From UBA2033 sp035345875 (GTDB lineage Bacteria > Spirochaetota > Leptospiria > Leptospirales > Leptospiraceae), in NCBI GenBank assembly GCA_035345875.1, contig DAORDH010000018.1:45407-109406 (forward strand): DNA of 64,000 bases. Reading direction: 5' to 3'. Both the position numbers and the translations under genes were made by a program. Below are positions 25,328-33,939 of the stretch, piece by piece (position 1 is the stretch's first letter; every line of letters begins with the position of its first letter). The notes below the pieces were generated by a model, which saw only the letters and a list, made by a program, of their open reading frames with translations, did no database searches and had not been told where the DNA came from.

Positions 25328-26304
25328 ATGCGTTTTAACCAATAGAGTAGTCTTCTATAGACTTCTTTTTCAACATCAGGATATAGAAACAAATCTGCAT
25401 GATCATAGTCAATAGACTGACCATTTGCTTCACTTGCTTCAAACATACGGTTCGAAGAATCCATTTTAGAGCTAGAGCGAATTTTATCAAAGAAAGGAAA
25501 AATAGATTCTTCGGGACTGATGCTATCTAATTTCCCATAAATCAGAAAATATCCAAGTTGTAATTTTGTTTTATGAAATCTAGTAAGAAAATCATTTTTC
25601 AACTTTGGGATTCTATCAAAAAAAGTTTCCTTTTCTCGATTGTCCATATTTTGTAATTCGTTGTTAAAACGGATATAACGTTTGCAAAAATTATCTTTGC
25701 TTCCTTTCGGACAAATATCTTTTACAAAGGTCTCTTCATAATTCTTTTTTGTCGAATGTTCGGTAAAACTATTTGAATAGTTATAATCTATTCCTGTTCC
25801 AATAAAAAAGATTTTTGAAACACGCGCTTGGTTTTCTAAGCTACTAGGAATTGTCATATATTCTAAAACTGCCTGTCCACCGAGAGAAACTCCACCTAAA
25901 TAAATTTCTCTTTCTCTTTGCTTCTCTGCAATCTGGTTTAGAATCGAATCAAACTCCAAAGCATGATTTCTAAAACTTGGAAATGTTTCTTTGGAGGAAA
26001 TTAGATACACAGTATAGCCGTTTTTTAGAAAGAAAGGTATTAAACCTTTTTCTTTTTTATCTTCTGTTCTAAAAAGCACAGTGTCTTTTAAAAGAACTGG
26101 TTCATATAAAACGATTGCAGGCAATAACGTTTTTTCTTTCGGTGCGAACTCTTTTACTGTTAAAACAGGATGAAATTTGTGTTGCACAATTTGTGTTGGA
26201 ACAGTTGCACAATAACTTAGAAAGAGTAAAACTCCTAAAAAGAAAAATGTTGATTTCTTTCCCGAGAATATTAATAGATTGAATAATGATTTTAACTGAT
26301 TCAT
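25324..26304 (-). CDS. Exported alpha/beta hydrolase, probable lipoprotein
   Basis: 326 aa. A signal peptide leads to a lipobox-like LLFLSYC (Cys32). The hydrolase fold shows a nucleophile elbow GVSLGGQ and a late DYDHADLF with a candidate catalytic His. Substrate unknown. The same DY-H-DL pattern near the C-terminus occurs in the next upstream hydrolase, suggesting distant paralogy. It overlaps the phosphotransferase gene by 4 nt, and AGGA lies before the ATG. Confidence 0.7.
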   Translation of the reverse strand: MNQLKSLFNLLIFSGKKSTFFFLGVLLFLSYCATVPTQIVQHKFHPVLTVKEFAPKEKTLLPAIVLYEPVLLKDTVLFRTEDKKEKGLIPFFLKNGYTVYLISSKETFPSFRNHALEFDSILNQIAEKQREREIYLGGVSLGGQAVLEYMTIPSSLENQARVSKIFFIGTGIDYNYSNSFTEHSTKKNYEETFVKDICPKGSKDNFCKRYIRFNNELQNMDNREKETFFDRIPKLKNDFLTRFHKTKLQLGYFLIYGKLDSISPEESIFPFFDKIRSSSKMDSSNRMFEASEANGQSIDYDHADLFLYPDVEKEVYRRLLYWLKRI

Positions 26305-26328
26305 AAAATTCCTACTTTATAAGGTAAA

Positions 26329-27402
26329 TTAATTTCTTTCATTGAGCCATTTGACAATAGGAGTGTTTATATCTTTATTTGAGTGAGTTCCCATTACCAA
26401 ATCTACGTGACCATAATCTTCACTATGACCCTCTGCACGACTAGCGATTAACATTGTTTTGTCGTTACTACCAATATTGTCATACACATGTCGCACGATC
26501 ATCGGTGTTCCAAGATGATCTCTTCTGCCTGCTATTAAAAATACTGGAATTTTTATATTCTTCAAATTAGATGTATAAGAAATACTTTCATCTAAGGAAA
26601 GAATCTCGCCTGTTTTCACTCCATTTGCAAATTGCTTAAAAACATTTGGACTTTCATTGTTTGTGCTGACGCTCTTTAAAGCATGTTCTACGGATGGTTC
26701 TGTGTTTTCTTTGTAGTAAAACAATCTTAGAAAAGGTTTTTCTGGAAGTGGGATTTTATAGTCTGATCCTAGATGTGCGATACTTGCAGAGGGGATAACG
26801 GGTATAAACCGCAGCAGAAAAGAAAGGCTATTTAAGGTCTTTACATTTTTGGTTGGATTGTAAAAGGAGAAGGGCGAACCTAAGGTGACTAAATTTGCGA
26901 TTCTTTTTTCTTGAAAGGTTCCTATTTTTGTGTAAACAACCATTCCTCCCATACTATGACCAATCCAATTTACTTTCTCTGCACCTGTTTTTGCTAATAC
27001 ATAACTAATTGCTGCTTCCACATCTTTGGTCGCATAATCATCAAAACTAAAGTTGTAAGTTTTTTCTCCAAAAAATAAAGAAGGTGTTCCCGCATCTGTT
27101 CTACCTCTTAAATCAAGTAACCAAACATCATACCCTTCTGAGATCAGTCTATATACAATGGATTCTTCTTCTTTAATTTTAAAATAGTTTCTATTTCCAA
27201 TTAAACCATGACAGATAATGACTGGAAATTTTTTCGCAGAGCTAAGCTTGCGTGGGCTATGATGCTCTAGTGTTAAATCCCAATTGTCAGAGGTTTTGGG
27301 ATGGTGGATTTCTCCTTGGAGATCAATCCGAGCTGAGCATTGATAGAGAGAAGGGAACAAAATCAATAAGATTAAAAAGAGGATAATTTTTTTAAATGTC
27401 AT
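26329..27402 (-). CDS. Exported alpha/beta hydrolase (lipase-like), probable lipoprotein
   Basis: 357 aa. The signal sequence ends in LFPSLYQC (Cys22). It has an oxyanion-hole region (IICHGLIGNRNYF), a nucleophile elbow GHSMGGMVVY, an acidic residue in the IAGRRDHLG segment, and a catalytic His in SEDYGHVDLV. The layout resembles gastric-lipase/PHA-depolymerase-like hydrolases. It starts the minus-strand operon that continues with the second hydrolase (24-bp gap), the kinase and DUF6285. Substrate is likely a lipid or ester, but this cannot be proven here. Confidence 0.78.
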   Translation of the reverse strand: MTFKKIILFLILLILFPSLYQCSARIDLQGEIHHPKTSDNWDLTLEHHSPRKLSSAKKFPVIICHGLIGNRNYFKIKEEESIVYRLISEGYDVWLLDLRGRTDAGTPSLFFGEKTYNFSFDDYATKDVEAAISYVLAKTGAEKVNWIGHSMGGMVVYTKIGTFQEKRIANLVTLGSPFSFYNPTKNVKTLNSLSFLLRFIPVIPSASIAHLGSDYKIPLPEKPFLRLFYYKENTEPSVEHALKSVSTNNESPNVFKQFANGVKTGEILSLDESISYTSNLKNIKIPVFLIAGRRDHLGTPMIVRHVYDNIGSNDKTMLIASRAEGHSEDYGHVDLVMGTHSNKDINTPIVKWLNERN

Positions 27403-27477
27403 TTTTTTTCCTTTACCGAGAGATTGGAATGATATAATTTCCTGTAAAGATAGAGTAAATTTTTTAAATAGCCTTTT

Positions 27478-28833
27478 ATGAAATCAAATTTTATAATTTT
27501 ATTTTTTTTATTATCTTTTTTTAACCTAATTTGGTCCGATTCTATTCAGGCTAAAAAAGGCTATCTCATAAATCCAAATGGAATTTTTCTTTATAAATCA
27601 AAACAGTTTAAAGACAAAAAAGGTATCATAAAACAGGGTGAGGAATTTCATATATCGGATGAATTAGAAGATAAAGACTGGATTGGAGTCGAAACCAAAA
27701 CTCAAAATGGCTATATTCACAATAACGATCAGGATTATATAGTCTTCGATCGAGTTCTGAATAATGAATACTTAGTCTCAGATGAAAAGCAGAGGATTCT
27801 TTATGAAAAGCCATATCTTGAGGCTAATCCTATATCCAAAATAGATGGATTTAGTGTTCTTTCTGTTTTAGAAAAAGAATCTTCTAAGTCTCCATCTAAG
27901 AAAAAAAAAGAAAAACAGATTTGGTTTAAAGTCAAAATAAACAACAAAATAGGTTTTCTAGTTTCTAAAAACGAGCTTTATACTTCCAAAGAAAGTGCAA
28001 TGGATGTTTCTCAGAAAAAGGAAATTGCAATCGATGGTTTTGCCCTTGTTATAGATCCAATTTATTTAAAGGAGCCAAATGGAGAAATTTTTACTCCCAA
28101 AGGAGCTTCAAAAAAAAATGAATTTGTCTTTGTTGTGAAAGAAAGAACAGATCGTAAGGAAAAATATTTTTTAGTCGAAATGAAAAATGCATCCTTCAAA
28201 AATAAAATGCAGGCAACCCCAATTGATTTTGATGAAGCTCCATTTCAAGCATGGATTTCAGAAACCAATGCTAAATATTTTACTCCAACAGAATTTAGTT
28301 ACTATACGTTACAGAAATCTTCCTATAAAGGAGATATTCGATTATTAAAAAATATTTTTGCGGCAAACAAAGATTTACCGTTAAATTTTCAAAATGTATA
28401 CTTTAATCCAATCTCTGATAACAAGACAGATTATTTTATAGTAACGCTATTTAAAGGTTATGAAAATTCTTCCGGTTACGGAGAATTTTATCCTGTTTCA
28501 TTTGTTGTAAAAAAAGTAAAATCAGATTATAAAGTCTATAATGGAGATCTTATTAATTCTGGAAAATTTCAATTCAGTGATTTGGACAGAGATGGTATTC
28601 CTGAAGTATTTACCTCAATGGAAACAGTAACCTATTCTAGAACAGCTTTTTCAGCTCCTCGCTTTTATGCATACATTGATGAGGCTTACAGAGAAATACC
28701 TCTACCAGGAAATTTTCTTGACACATATAAAATAACTGAAAACTTCCTTTATACCCAAAAAGAAGACAATCCAAAAAGTAAAGTTCAAAAATACAAATAT
28801 CAGAACGGCGAATTTATAAAAATAAAAAACTAG
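27478..28833 (+). CDS. Exported SH3-like domain protein (paralogue of the next gene)
   Basis: 451 aa. The signal peptide is MKSNFIILFFLLSFFNLIWS. Two SH3-like segments follow (GIFLYKSKQFKDKKGIIKQGEEF with WIGVETKTQNGYIH; and WFKVKINNKIGFLVSKNEL). The C-terminal half contains SSYKGDIRLLKN and FQFSDLDRDGIPEVF, an EF-hand/FG-GAP-like Ca2+ loop. It is clearly related to the next protein in order and motifs. Probably periplasmic; function unknown. Confidence 0.72.
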   Translation: MKSNFIILFFLLSFFNLIWSDSIQAKKGYLINPNGIFLYKSKQFKDKKGIIKQGEEFHISDELEDKDWIGVETKTQNGYIHNNDQDYIVFDRVLNNEYLVSDEKQRILYEKPYLEANPISKIDGFSVLSVLEKESSKSPSKKKKEKQIWFKVKINNKIGFLVSKNELYTSKESAMDVSQKKEIAIDGFALVIDPIYLKEPNGEIFTPKGASKKNEFVFVVKERTDRKEKYFLVEMKNASFKNKMQATPIDFDEAPFQAWISETNAKYFTPTEFSYYTLQKSSYKGDIRLLKNIFAANKDLPLNFQNVYFNPISDNKTDYFIVTLFKGYENSSGYGEFYPVSFVVKKVKSDYKVYNGDLINSGKFQFSDLDRDGIPEVFTSMETVTYSRTAFSAPRFYAYIDEAYREIPLPGNFLDTYKITENFLYTQKEDNPKSKVQKYKYQNGEFIKIKN

Positions 28834-28846
28834 TGTGAGGTGTTTT

Positions 28847-30397
28847 ATGAGAAAAATTGAAAATTATAGCAGGGTAAATTTTGCATTAATATTAATTCTT
28901 TTTATATTTATTTTAGAAAACTGCAAGAAAGAAGAAGCAATAGAAAAGTCGGGAAACGAATTAAATAAAACAGAAGCAAAACAGGCTAATCAGGATTATG
29001 CGATTATCTTAAATCAAAATGGAATCCCATTTTATCAGACTGCACTCGATCTAAAAAGTAAATTTGATAGTATCCCTTTTGGGGGAAGAATCATATTAAC
29101 CAATGAAAATATCAACTCTGATTCTCAAGAGGCAGGGAATTGGTTTAGTGCAATTTATCAGGGAAAAAAAGGATTTGTTTTTTCAGATAATGCCTATTCG
29201 GGAAAAGAGTGGATTCAAATGAGCGAAACAAAGGTAAACAACGAAAAGACAAAACAAGATGAGGCGGCTTTTTCTGTTGTTCAATCTATGAATACAGTAA
29301 TGTATGACTTACCTTCTATAGAATCAAAAAAAATAGGAGAGATTCCTCAGTTTAGTTTAATCTCTATTCTCTCGAGTGGATATTATTTTGATTCCTTTTT
29401 TATAGATAATATAGATTTAGAAATGGGTCAAGAGAGATTATGGTATGAAGTTTCGTATAACGGTAAAAATGGTTATATTTTAAATAGTATTAATTATCCA
29501 GTTGAAAAATCTGTAGCAGAGGAGCAATTAAGAGATAAAATTCTATCGGAGAGAGGTTATTTTGCTCTCACAACAAAAGAACCAACTTTATACAATATAG
29601 ATACAAAAGAACTTTTTGGAAAAGACTTTAAAGTTAAACTCCTAAAAGAGAATATTTTTTTTGACACAACCGAATCTAGACTCATAAATGGAGAACAAGT
29701 TTATTTGATTTATTTTTCTGATAAAATGAGTCTATCTCCTAGAAAAAAGCCAAAGAATCCAGCAGAGGATAACACTCCATATGCCGCATATATTTCTGCA
29801 AAAGATGGAAACTATTATTCGGAGGAAAAATTTTCTGAGTATACGATTGAAAATACGAAATACAAAGGAGACATTGCTGCTTTGAATCTTTTTAAATCAG
29901 AATTTGTAAAACGGGGAATTTATTTAAATTATCTGGATTTTACAGTAAAAAAAATCTCAGGAGAAGGTTATCCAAAAGATACTTATTATATTGCAACTGC
30001 AAAGGTAGGAAATAGCGGTAGCGACTTTAATGCAAGCCAAGCTAGAAGTGTTATTTTGAAACAATCTGATGGAGTCTATGAAGCTGTATCGGGAAGTATT
30101 TATACTAGTAAGCCAATGCAATTTAAAGACTTAGATGGTGATGGTGTTATGGAAATCATAGCAAAGACTCCAAATCGGGGAGGCGATGATACTACAATCT
30201 TTGGATTAAAAGATGGTAAATATGTTTCTGTTAACAGTGTTTTATCTCAAATGGGTGTAAATGTAATCGATATAAAAGGAGATAAAATTCGTGGGTCAAA
30301 ATGGAATACATCTACGGATGAAAAGCAAAATAAAAATGAAATCCTATTATTCAAATATGATAAAGGGAATTTAGTAGAAATAAAAAACAATAAATAG
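28847..30397 (+). CDS. SH3-like domain lipoprotein (paralogue of the preceding gene)
   Basis: 516 aa. The signal peptide ends at FIFILENC (Cys26 lipidation). SH3-like repeats (GIPFYQTALDLKSKFDSIPFGGRI; WYEVSYNGKNGYILNS) lead to a C-terminal domain with TKYKGDIAALNLF and MQFKDLDGDGVMEII. The same KGDI and DLD-DG-E signatures appear in the upstream gene, so the two arose by tandem duplication. ATG 28847 follows TGAGGTG; a GTG at 28835 overlaps that site. One copy is a lipoprotein and the other apparently soluble, which hints at division of labour. Confidence 0.74.
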   Translation: MRKIENYSRVNFALILILFIFILENCKKEEAIEKSGNELNKTEAKQANQDYAIILNQNGIPFYQTALDLKSKFDSIPFGGRIILTNENINSDSQEAGNWFSAIYQGKKGFVFSDNAYSGKEWIQMSETKVNNEKTKQDEAAFSVVQSMNTVMYDLPSIESKKIGEIPQFSLISILSSGYYFDSFFIDNIDLEMGQERLWYEVSYNGKNGYILNSINYPVEKSVAEEQLRDKILSERGYFALTTKEPTLYNIDTKELFGKDFKVKLLKENIFFDTTESRLINGEQVYLIYFSDKMSLSPRKKPKNPAEDNTPYAAYISAKDGNYYSEEKFSEYTIENTKYKGDIAALNLFKSEFVKRGIYLNYLDFTVKKISGEGYPKDTYYIATAKVGNSGSDFNASQARSVILKQSDGVYEAVSGSIYTSKPMQFKDLDGDGVMEIIAKTPNRGGDDTTIFGLKDGKYVSVNSVLSQMGVNVIDIKGDKIRGSKWNTSTDEKQNKNEILLFKYDKGNLVEIKNNK

Positions 30398-30535
30398 AGC
30401 GATAGTTGAATCGAAGAAATAGGAAATGGAAGATTTTACGAGTGTTAATAAAAAAACATTCATTAGTAGAAAAATAAAATTTCTTCTTCGAAAAATGAAC
30501 GTGACAAAAAGGATAAGGTAACTTAAATCAAGCTT

Positions 30536-31966
30536 ATGAACATGAACTTTCTAAATAAAAAAACCAAAATAGTTTGCACTATAGGTCCAGCTTCTTCCAG
30601 CGAAAAAATGATTTCTGAATTAATAGATGCAGGAATGGATGTTGCGAGAATGAATTTTTCTCATTCGGATCACGCAAGTCACAAAAAAGTTTTTGATACA
30701 ATTCGGCTCTGTGAACAACGTTCTGGGAGACCAATCGGAATTCTTGCCGATCTACAAGGACCAAAAATTCGCACAGGTAAAATGAAAGATGGACCATTTG
30801 ATGTTCATCCAGGTGATAAAATTTATATTAATACAAAATCCGATTTTTTGGGAACTAGAGAAGAAATTAGCACTACTTATAAAAATTTAATCACTGATAT
30901 TGAAGTAGGTCATAAAGTTTTAATTGATGATGGAAAAATTTTATTAAATGTAATTGCCAAAGAAATGGATAGAGCTCTCCTAGAAGTGATTGTAGGTGGG
31001 ACTATCAAAGATAATAAAGGAATTAACCTTCCTGGAACACCTGTAACTGCTCCAGCGTTATCCGAAAAAGATGTAGAAGATTTAAAATTTGCGCTTTCTT
31101 TAGGAGTAGATTATGTAGCGCTTAGCTTCGTTAGAAGAGCCTCTGATTTAGAAATTGCAAGACAGTATATGCATGGGACTTTTACAGGACTCATTGCTAA
31201 GATCGAAAGACCTGAAGCAATTAAAAACATTGATGAAATCATTGAAACAGCTGACGGAATCATGATAGCAAGAGGTGATATGGGAGTCGAATTAGATACA
31301 GAAAGAGTTCCAATCATTCAAAAGGAACTAATTCGTAAAATGAATTTAGTAGGCAAACCAGTAATCACTGCAACCCAAATGTTAGAATCTATGATTGATA
31401 ATCCGAGACCAACGAGAGCAGAAGCGAGCGACGTGGCTAACGCGGTGTTAGATGGAACGGATGCTGTGATGTTATCTGCAGAATCAGCCAGTGGTAAATA
31501 TCCATTAGAGTCAGTTACTATCATGAGTAAAATCATTCATGAAGCAGAGACAATTTTCATGAACTTAGGTGTGCAAAGAAGAGCAAATAGGCCTACTGAT
31601 GTAACAGAAAGAGTCGCACTCGGAACTGCCGCAGAACAGATTTCTGATTCGATAGGCGCCAAAGCAATTGTGAACTTTACTAGAAGTGGTCTTTCCGCAA
31701 GAATTGCTTCTCAGTTTAGACCCAAGGTTCCAATATTTTCTTTTACTCCCTTTTTAATGACTGCAAGGAAGATGAATCTATTAAGAGGAGTCTATCCTTC
31801 GATTATTCCAATTATGGATAAATTTCCTGATATGATCAATTATATGCATCAAAAGTTATCTTCTGATGGATTGGTTTCGAAAGGAGATAGGGCGGTTATT
31901 CTTTCCGGAACACCAGGTGGAGAGGCAAACACGGTAGATTTTGTACAAATCTATCATTTTAAATAG
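30536..31966 (+). CDS. pyk: Pyruvate kinase
   Basis: 476 aa, normal length. It makes pyruvate and ATP from phosphoenolpyruvate in the last step of glycolysis. Visible motifs are KTKIVCTIGPASSS, the active-site MNFSHSDH, the signature IAKIERPEAIKNIDEII with the catalytic Lys, MIARGDMGVELDTERVP, and TATQMLESMIDNPRPTRAEASD. The C-terminal allosteric domain is present. Two ATGs six bases apart (30536, 30542) are possible starts. It stands after a 138-bp gap and just before a small exported-protein gene. Confidence 0.97.
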   Translation: MNMNFLNKKTKIVCTIGPASSSEKMISELIDAGMDVARMNFSHSDHASHKKVFDTIRLCEQRSGRPIGILADLQGPKIRTGKMKDGPFDVHPGDKIYINTKSDFLGTREEISTTYKNLITDIEVGHKVLIDDGKILLNVIAKEMDRALLEVIVGGTIKDNKGINLPGTPVTAPALSEKDVEDLKFALSLGVDYVALSFVRRASDLEIARQYMHGTFTGLIAKIERPEAIKNIDEIIETADGIMIARGDMGVELDTERVPIIQKELIRKMNLVGKPVITATQMLESMIDNPRPTRAEASDVANAVLDGTDAVMLSAESASGKYPLESVTIMSKIIHEAETIFMNLGVQRRANRPTDVTERVALGTAAEQISDSIGAKAIVNFTRSGLSARIASQFRPKVPIFSFTPFLMTARKMNLLRGVYPSIIPIMDKFPDMINYMHQKLSSDGLVSKGDRAVILSGTPGGEANTVDFVQIYHFK

Positions 31967-31973
31967 GAATGTT

Positions 31974-32462
31974 ATGAAATTTTTTTTAATAGGTTTAGTT
32001 TTACTTCTTGCAGGATTTTCATTAACTGCTCAAGAAAAAAACACACAGAAACCAAACAAGTTAGAATCGGAAAAAGAAAAAGGAAAGGAAAAACAAGAAA
32101 AGAAAGAAACAGATAATACTAAATCTGAATTCGATTCTAAATCAGCAAATAGTGTTCCCTTTATTGGAGCCAATGTTGGCTCCGTTTGGACTGTAGATGA
32201 GGTTAAAAATACTCTCATCTATAGCCCCGATTCAATGATGAAAAAAAGTAAATATAAACGTTTTATATTTGATTTAAAGGAATTCAGAAAACTAGGGGGC
32301 AATACTAAACCAGAAGCAGATTTTACTATCTATTACAACGTATTACAAACAGATATTGAGAATAGCAAACCTGAAAATCCAAATATGCAATCACCTATCG
32401 ATGGTTTTACTTTTATTATCAATAAGTGTAAAATTGAAAAAGTAGAGGTTAATACTCCTTAA
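31974..32462 (+). CDS. Small exported protein of unknown function
   Basis: 162 aa. It has a signal peptide (MKFFLIGLVLLLAGFSLTAQ) and then a very Lys/Glu-rich linker (~35 residues). A ~100-residue globular part follows (VWTVDEVKNTLIYSPDSMMKKSKYKR, FRKLGGNTKPEADFTIYYNV). I do not recognise the family. ATG 31974 follows AGGAATG 5-10 nt upstream and starts 7 nt after the pyk stop. The stop codon shares TTAA with the stop of convergent thrB. Confidence 0.7.
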   Translation: MKFFLIGLVLLLAGFSLTAQEKNTQKPNKLESEKEKGKEKQEKKETDNTKSEFDSKSANSVPFIGANVGSVWTVDEVKNTLIYSPDSMMKKSKYKRFIFDLKEFRKLGGNTKPEADFTIYYNVLQTDIENSKPENPNMQSPIDGFTFIINKCKIEKVEVNTP

Positions 32463-33406
32463 CCTTTCTCTTTTATAATTGTGCCTGCATGATCTGGTTC
32501 AATCGGATGGATTGTGTAGGCTATATTATTTGAGTTTTTCTTTGAAAGTTCATCTTGAAACTTTGCTAAAAATTTCTTAGCATGTTTTTTTTCTATATAA
32601 ATTAATACGCTCGGACCACTGCCAGACAATGAATAAGCAGCACCTAATTTTTTGCATAGTTCTGCAACATTTACTAGTAGGGGAATAGAATTTATACGAT
32701 ACGGTGTATGAACCTTATCCTCAACAGCTCTTTCCAGTAACATAAAATCCTTTTTTTGAAAGAATTGCATCCAAGAAGCCATTCGACTCATATTGAATAT
32801 AACGTCTTTTACAGGATATTGATCTGGTAATTTTTTTCTAGAATCATTTGTAGAAACCTCGATTTGAGGAATAAAAAGAAATAGTGATATTGAACTAGGA
32901 AATTTTTCTTTAAAAGAAATTAGCTTTCCCTCATGAAAATAGGAAAAAACAAAACCACCAATCATCGCAGGAGTTGTATTGTCAGGGTGTCCCTCTAAGA
33001 GAGCTAATTCATAAAGAATTTTATCTAGATTAGGAACTGGAAATTTTTTAGAAAAATGTTTTTTGTGTAAATAATGACCTAATGTAAAACCTGCAGTGAG
33101 TGCACTCGCACTTGATCCAAGTCCACCTTTGAAAGGTAAATTTAAATCCATTTTAACGTTATACGCTATTAACTTTTGTTTATGCAAGAAAAGATCAAAA
33201 TATTTTTTATAACCCTCTAATAATAAATCTTCTTTATCTGAAAAAGGGAGGGGTGTATTGTCGATTCTCAGTGTAGTAAAATTTGAATTGGGATCTATGG
33301 TAAAATAAAACTCATTGTAAATTTTAAGTGCCATTCCGAGTAAATCAAATCCAGGTCCTAAATTGGCAGATGTTCCAGGAACTCGTATATATATTTTATG
33401 ATTCAT
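32459..33406 (-). CDS. thrB: Homoserine kinase
   Basis: 315 aa GHMP kinase. It phosphorylates homoserine on the way to threonine. The N-terminal PGTSANLGPGFDLLGMAL and the ATP-binding PFKGGLGSSASALTAG are characteristic, and the C-terminal GAAYSLSGSGPSVLIY glycine-rich segment is intact. It is last in the smr-cimA-pth-thrB operon and overlaps pth by 4 nt. Together with cimA it links this operon to branched-chain and threonine amino acid synthesis. Confidence 0.93.
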   Translation of the reverse strand: MNHKIYIRVPGTSANLGPGFDLLGMALKIYNEFYFTIDPNSNFTTLRIDNTPLPFSDKEDLLLEGYKKYFDLFLHKQKLIAYNVKMDLNLPFKGGLGSSASALTAGFTLGHYLHKKHFSKKFPVPNLDKILYELALLEGHPDNTTPAMIGGFVFSYFHEGKLISFKEKFPSSISLFLFIPQIEVSTNDSRKKLPDQYPVKDVIFNMSRMASWMQFFQKKDFMLLERAVEDKVHTPYRINSIPLLVNVAELCKKLGAAYSLSGSGPSVLIYIEKKHAKKFLAKFQDELSKKNSNNIAYTIHPIEPDHAGTIIKEKG

Positions 33407-33939
33407 GTTGTTTTTATCCAGTCTTGTATCTTATCGATACAGAGATTGTAGACAGATTCTAGTTTATCTTTTTCCTCAGAACTAAAGCGGCTTAATACAT
33501 AGTCTGCTACTTCTCTTCCATCTTTAGGTTTTCCAACTCCGACTCTCAATCGATGAAAATCAGCAGATCCTATTTTCGCAATGATATCTCTTAAACCGTT
33601 ATGTCCTGCATGACCGCCTCCAATTTTCATTTTACATTTTGCAAATTCAAAATCAATTTCATCATGCACAACTAGTAATTCAGAAGGATTAATGCCGTTT
33701 TTTCGCATAAATAAAGAAACACCATTGCCTGAAAGATTCATAAATTCAAACGGTTTAATCAGTATAATTTTTTTATCGAATAAAAACAAATCCGTGCTGG
33801 GGCATTTTTTGTCTGAATTAAATGAAATTCCATGTTTATCAGATAGCTTATCTAGCACAGCAAAGCCAATACTATGGCGCGTGCCGTTGTATTTGTCTCC
33901 CGGATTTCCAAGTCCGGCTATTAATAATTTGCCGCTCAT
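33403..33939 (-). CDS. pth: Peptidyl-tRNA hydrolase
   Basis: 178 aa, slightly short for the family. It cleaves peptidyl-tRNA released from stalled ribosomes. Key motifs: GLGNPGDKYNGTRHSIGF (substrate Asn and catalytic His), the FMNLSGNGVS region, and HDEIDFEFAKCKMKIGGGHAGHNGLRDI split over the conserved Asp and Gly-rich loop. It overlaps cimA and thrB by 4 nt each, an ATGA-coupled arrangement. Confidence 0.96.
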   Translation of the reverse strand: MSGKLLIAGLGNPGDKYNGTRHSIGFAVLDKLSDKHGISFNSDKKCPSTDLFLFDKKIILIKPFEFMNLSGNGVSLFMRKNGINPSELLVVHDEIDFEFAKCKMKIGGGHAGHNGLRDIIAKIGSADFHRLRVGVGKPKDGREVADYVLSRFSSEEKDKLESVYNLCIDKIQDWIKTT

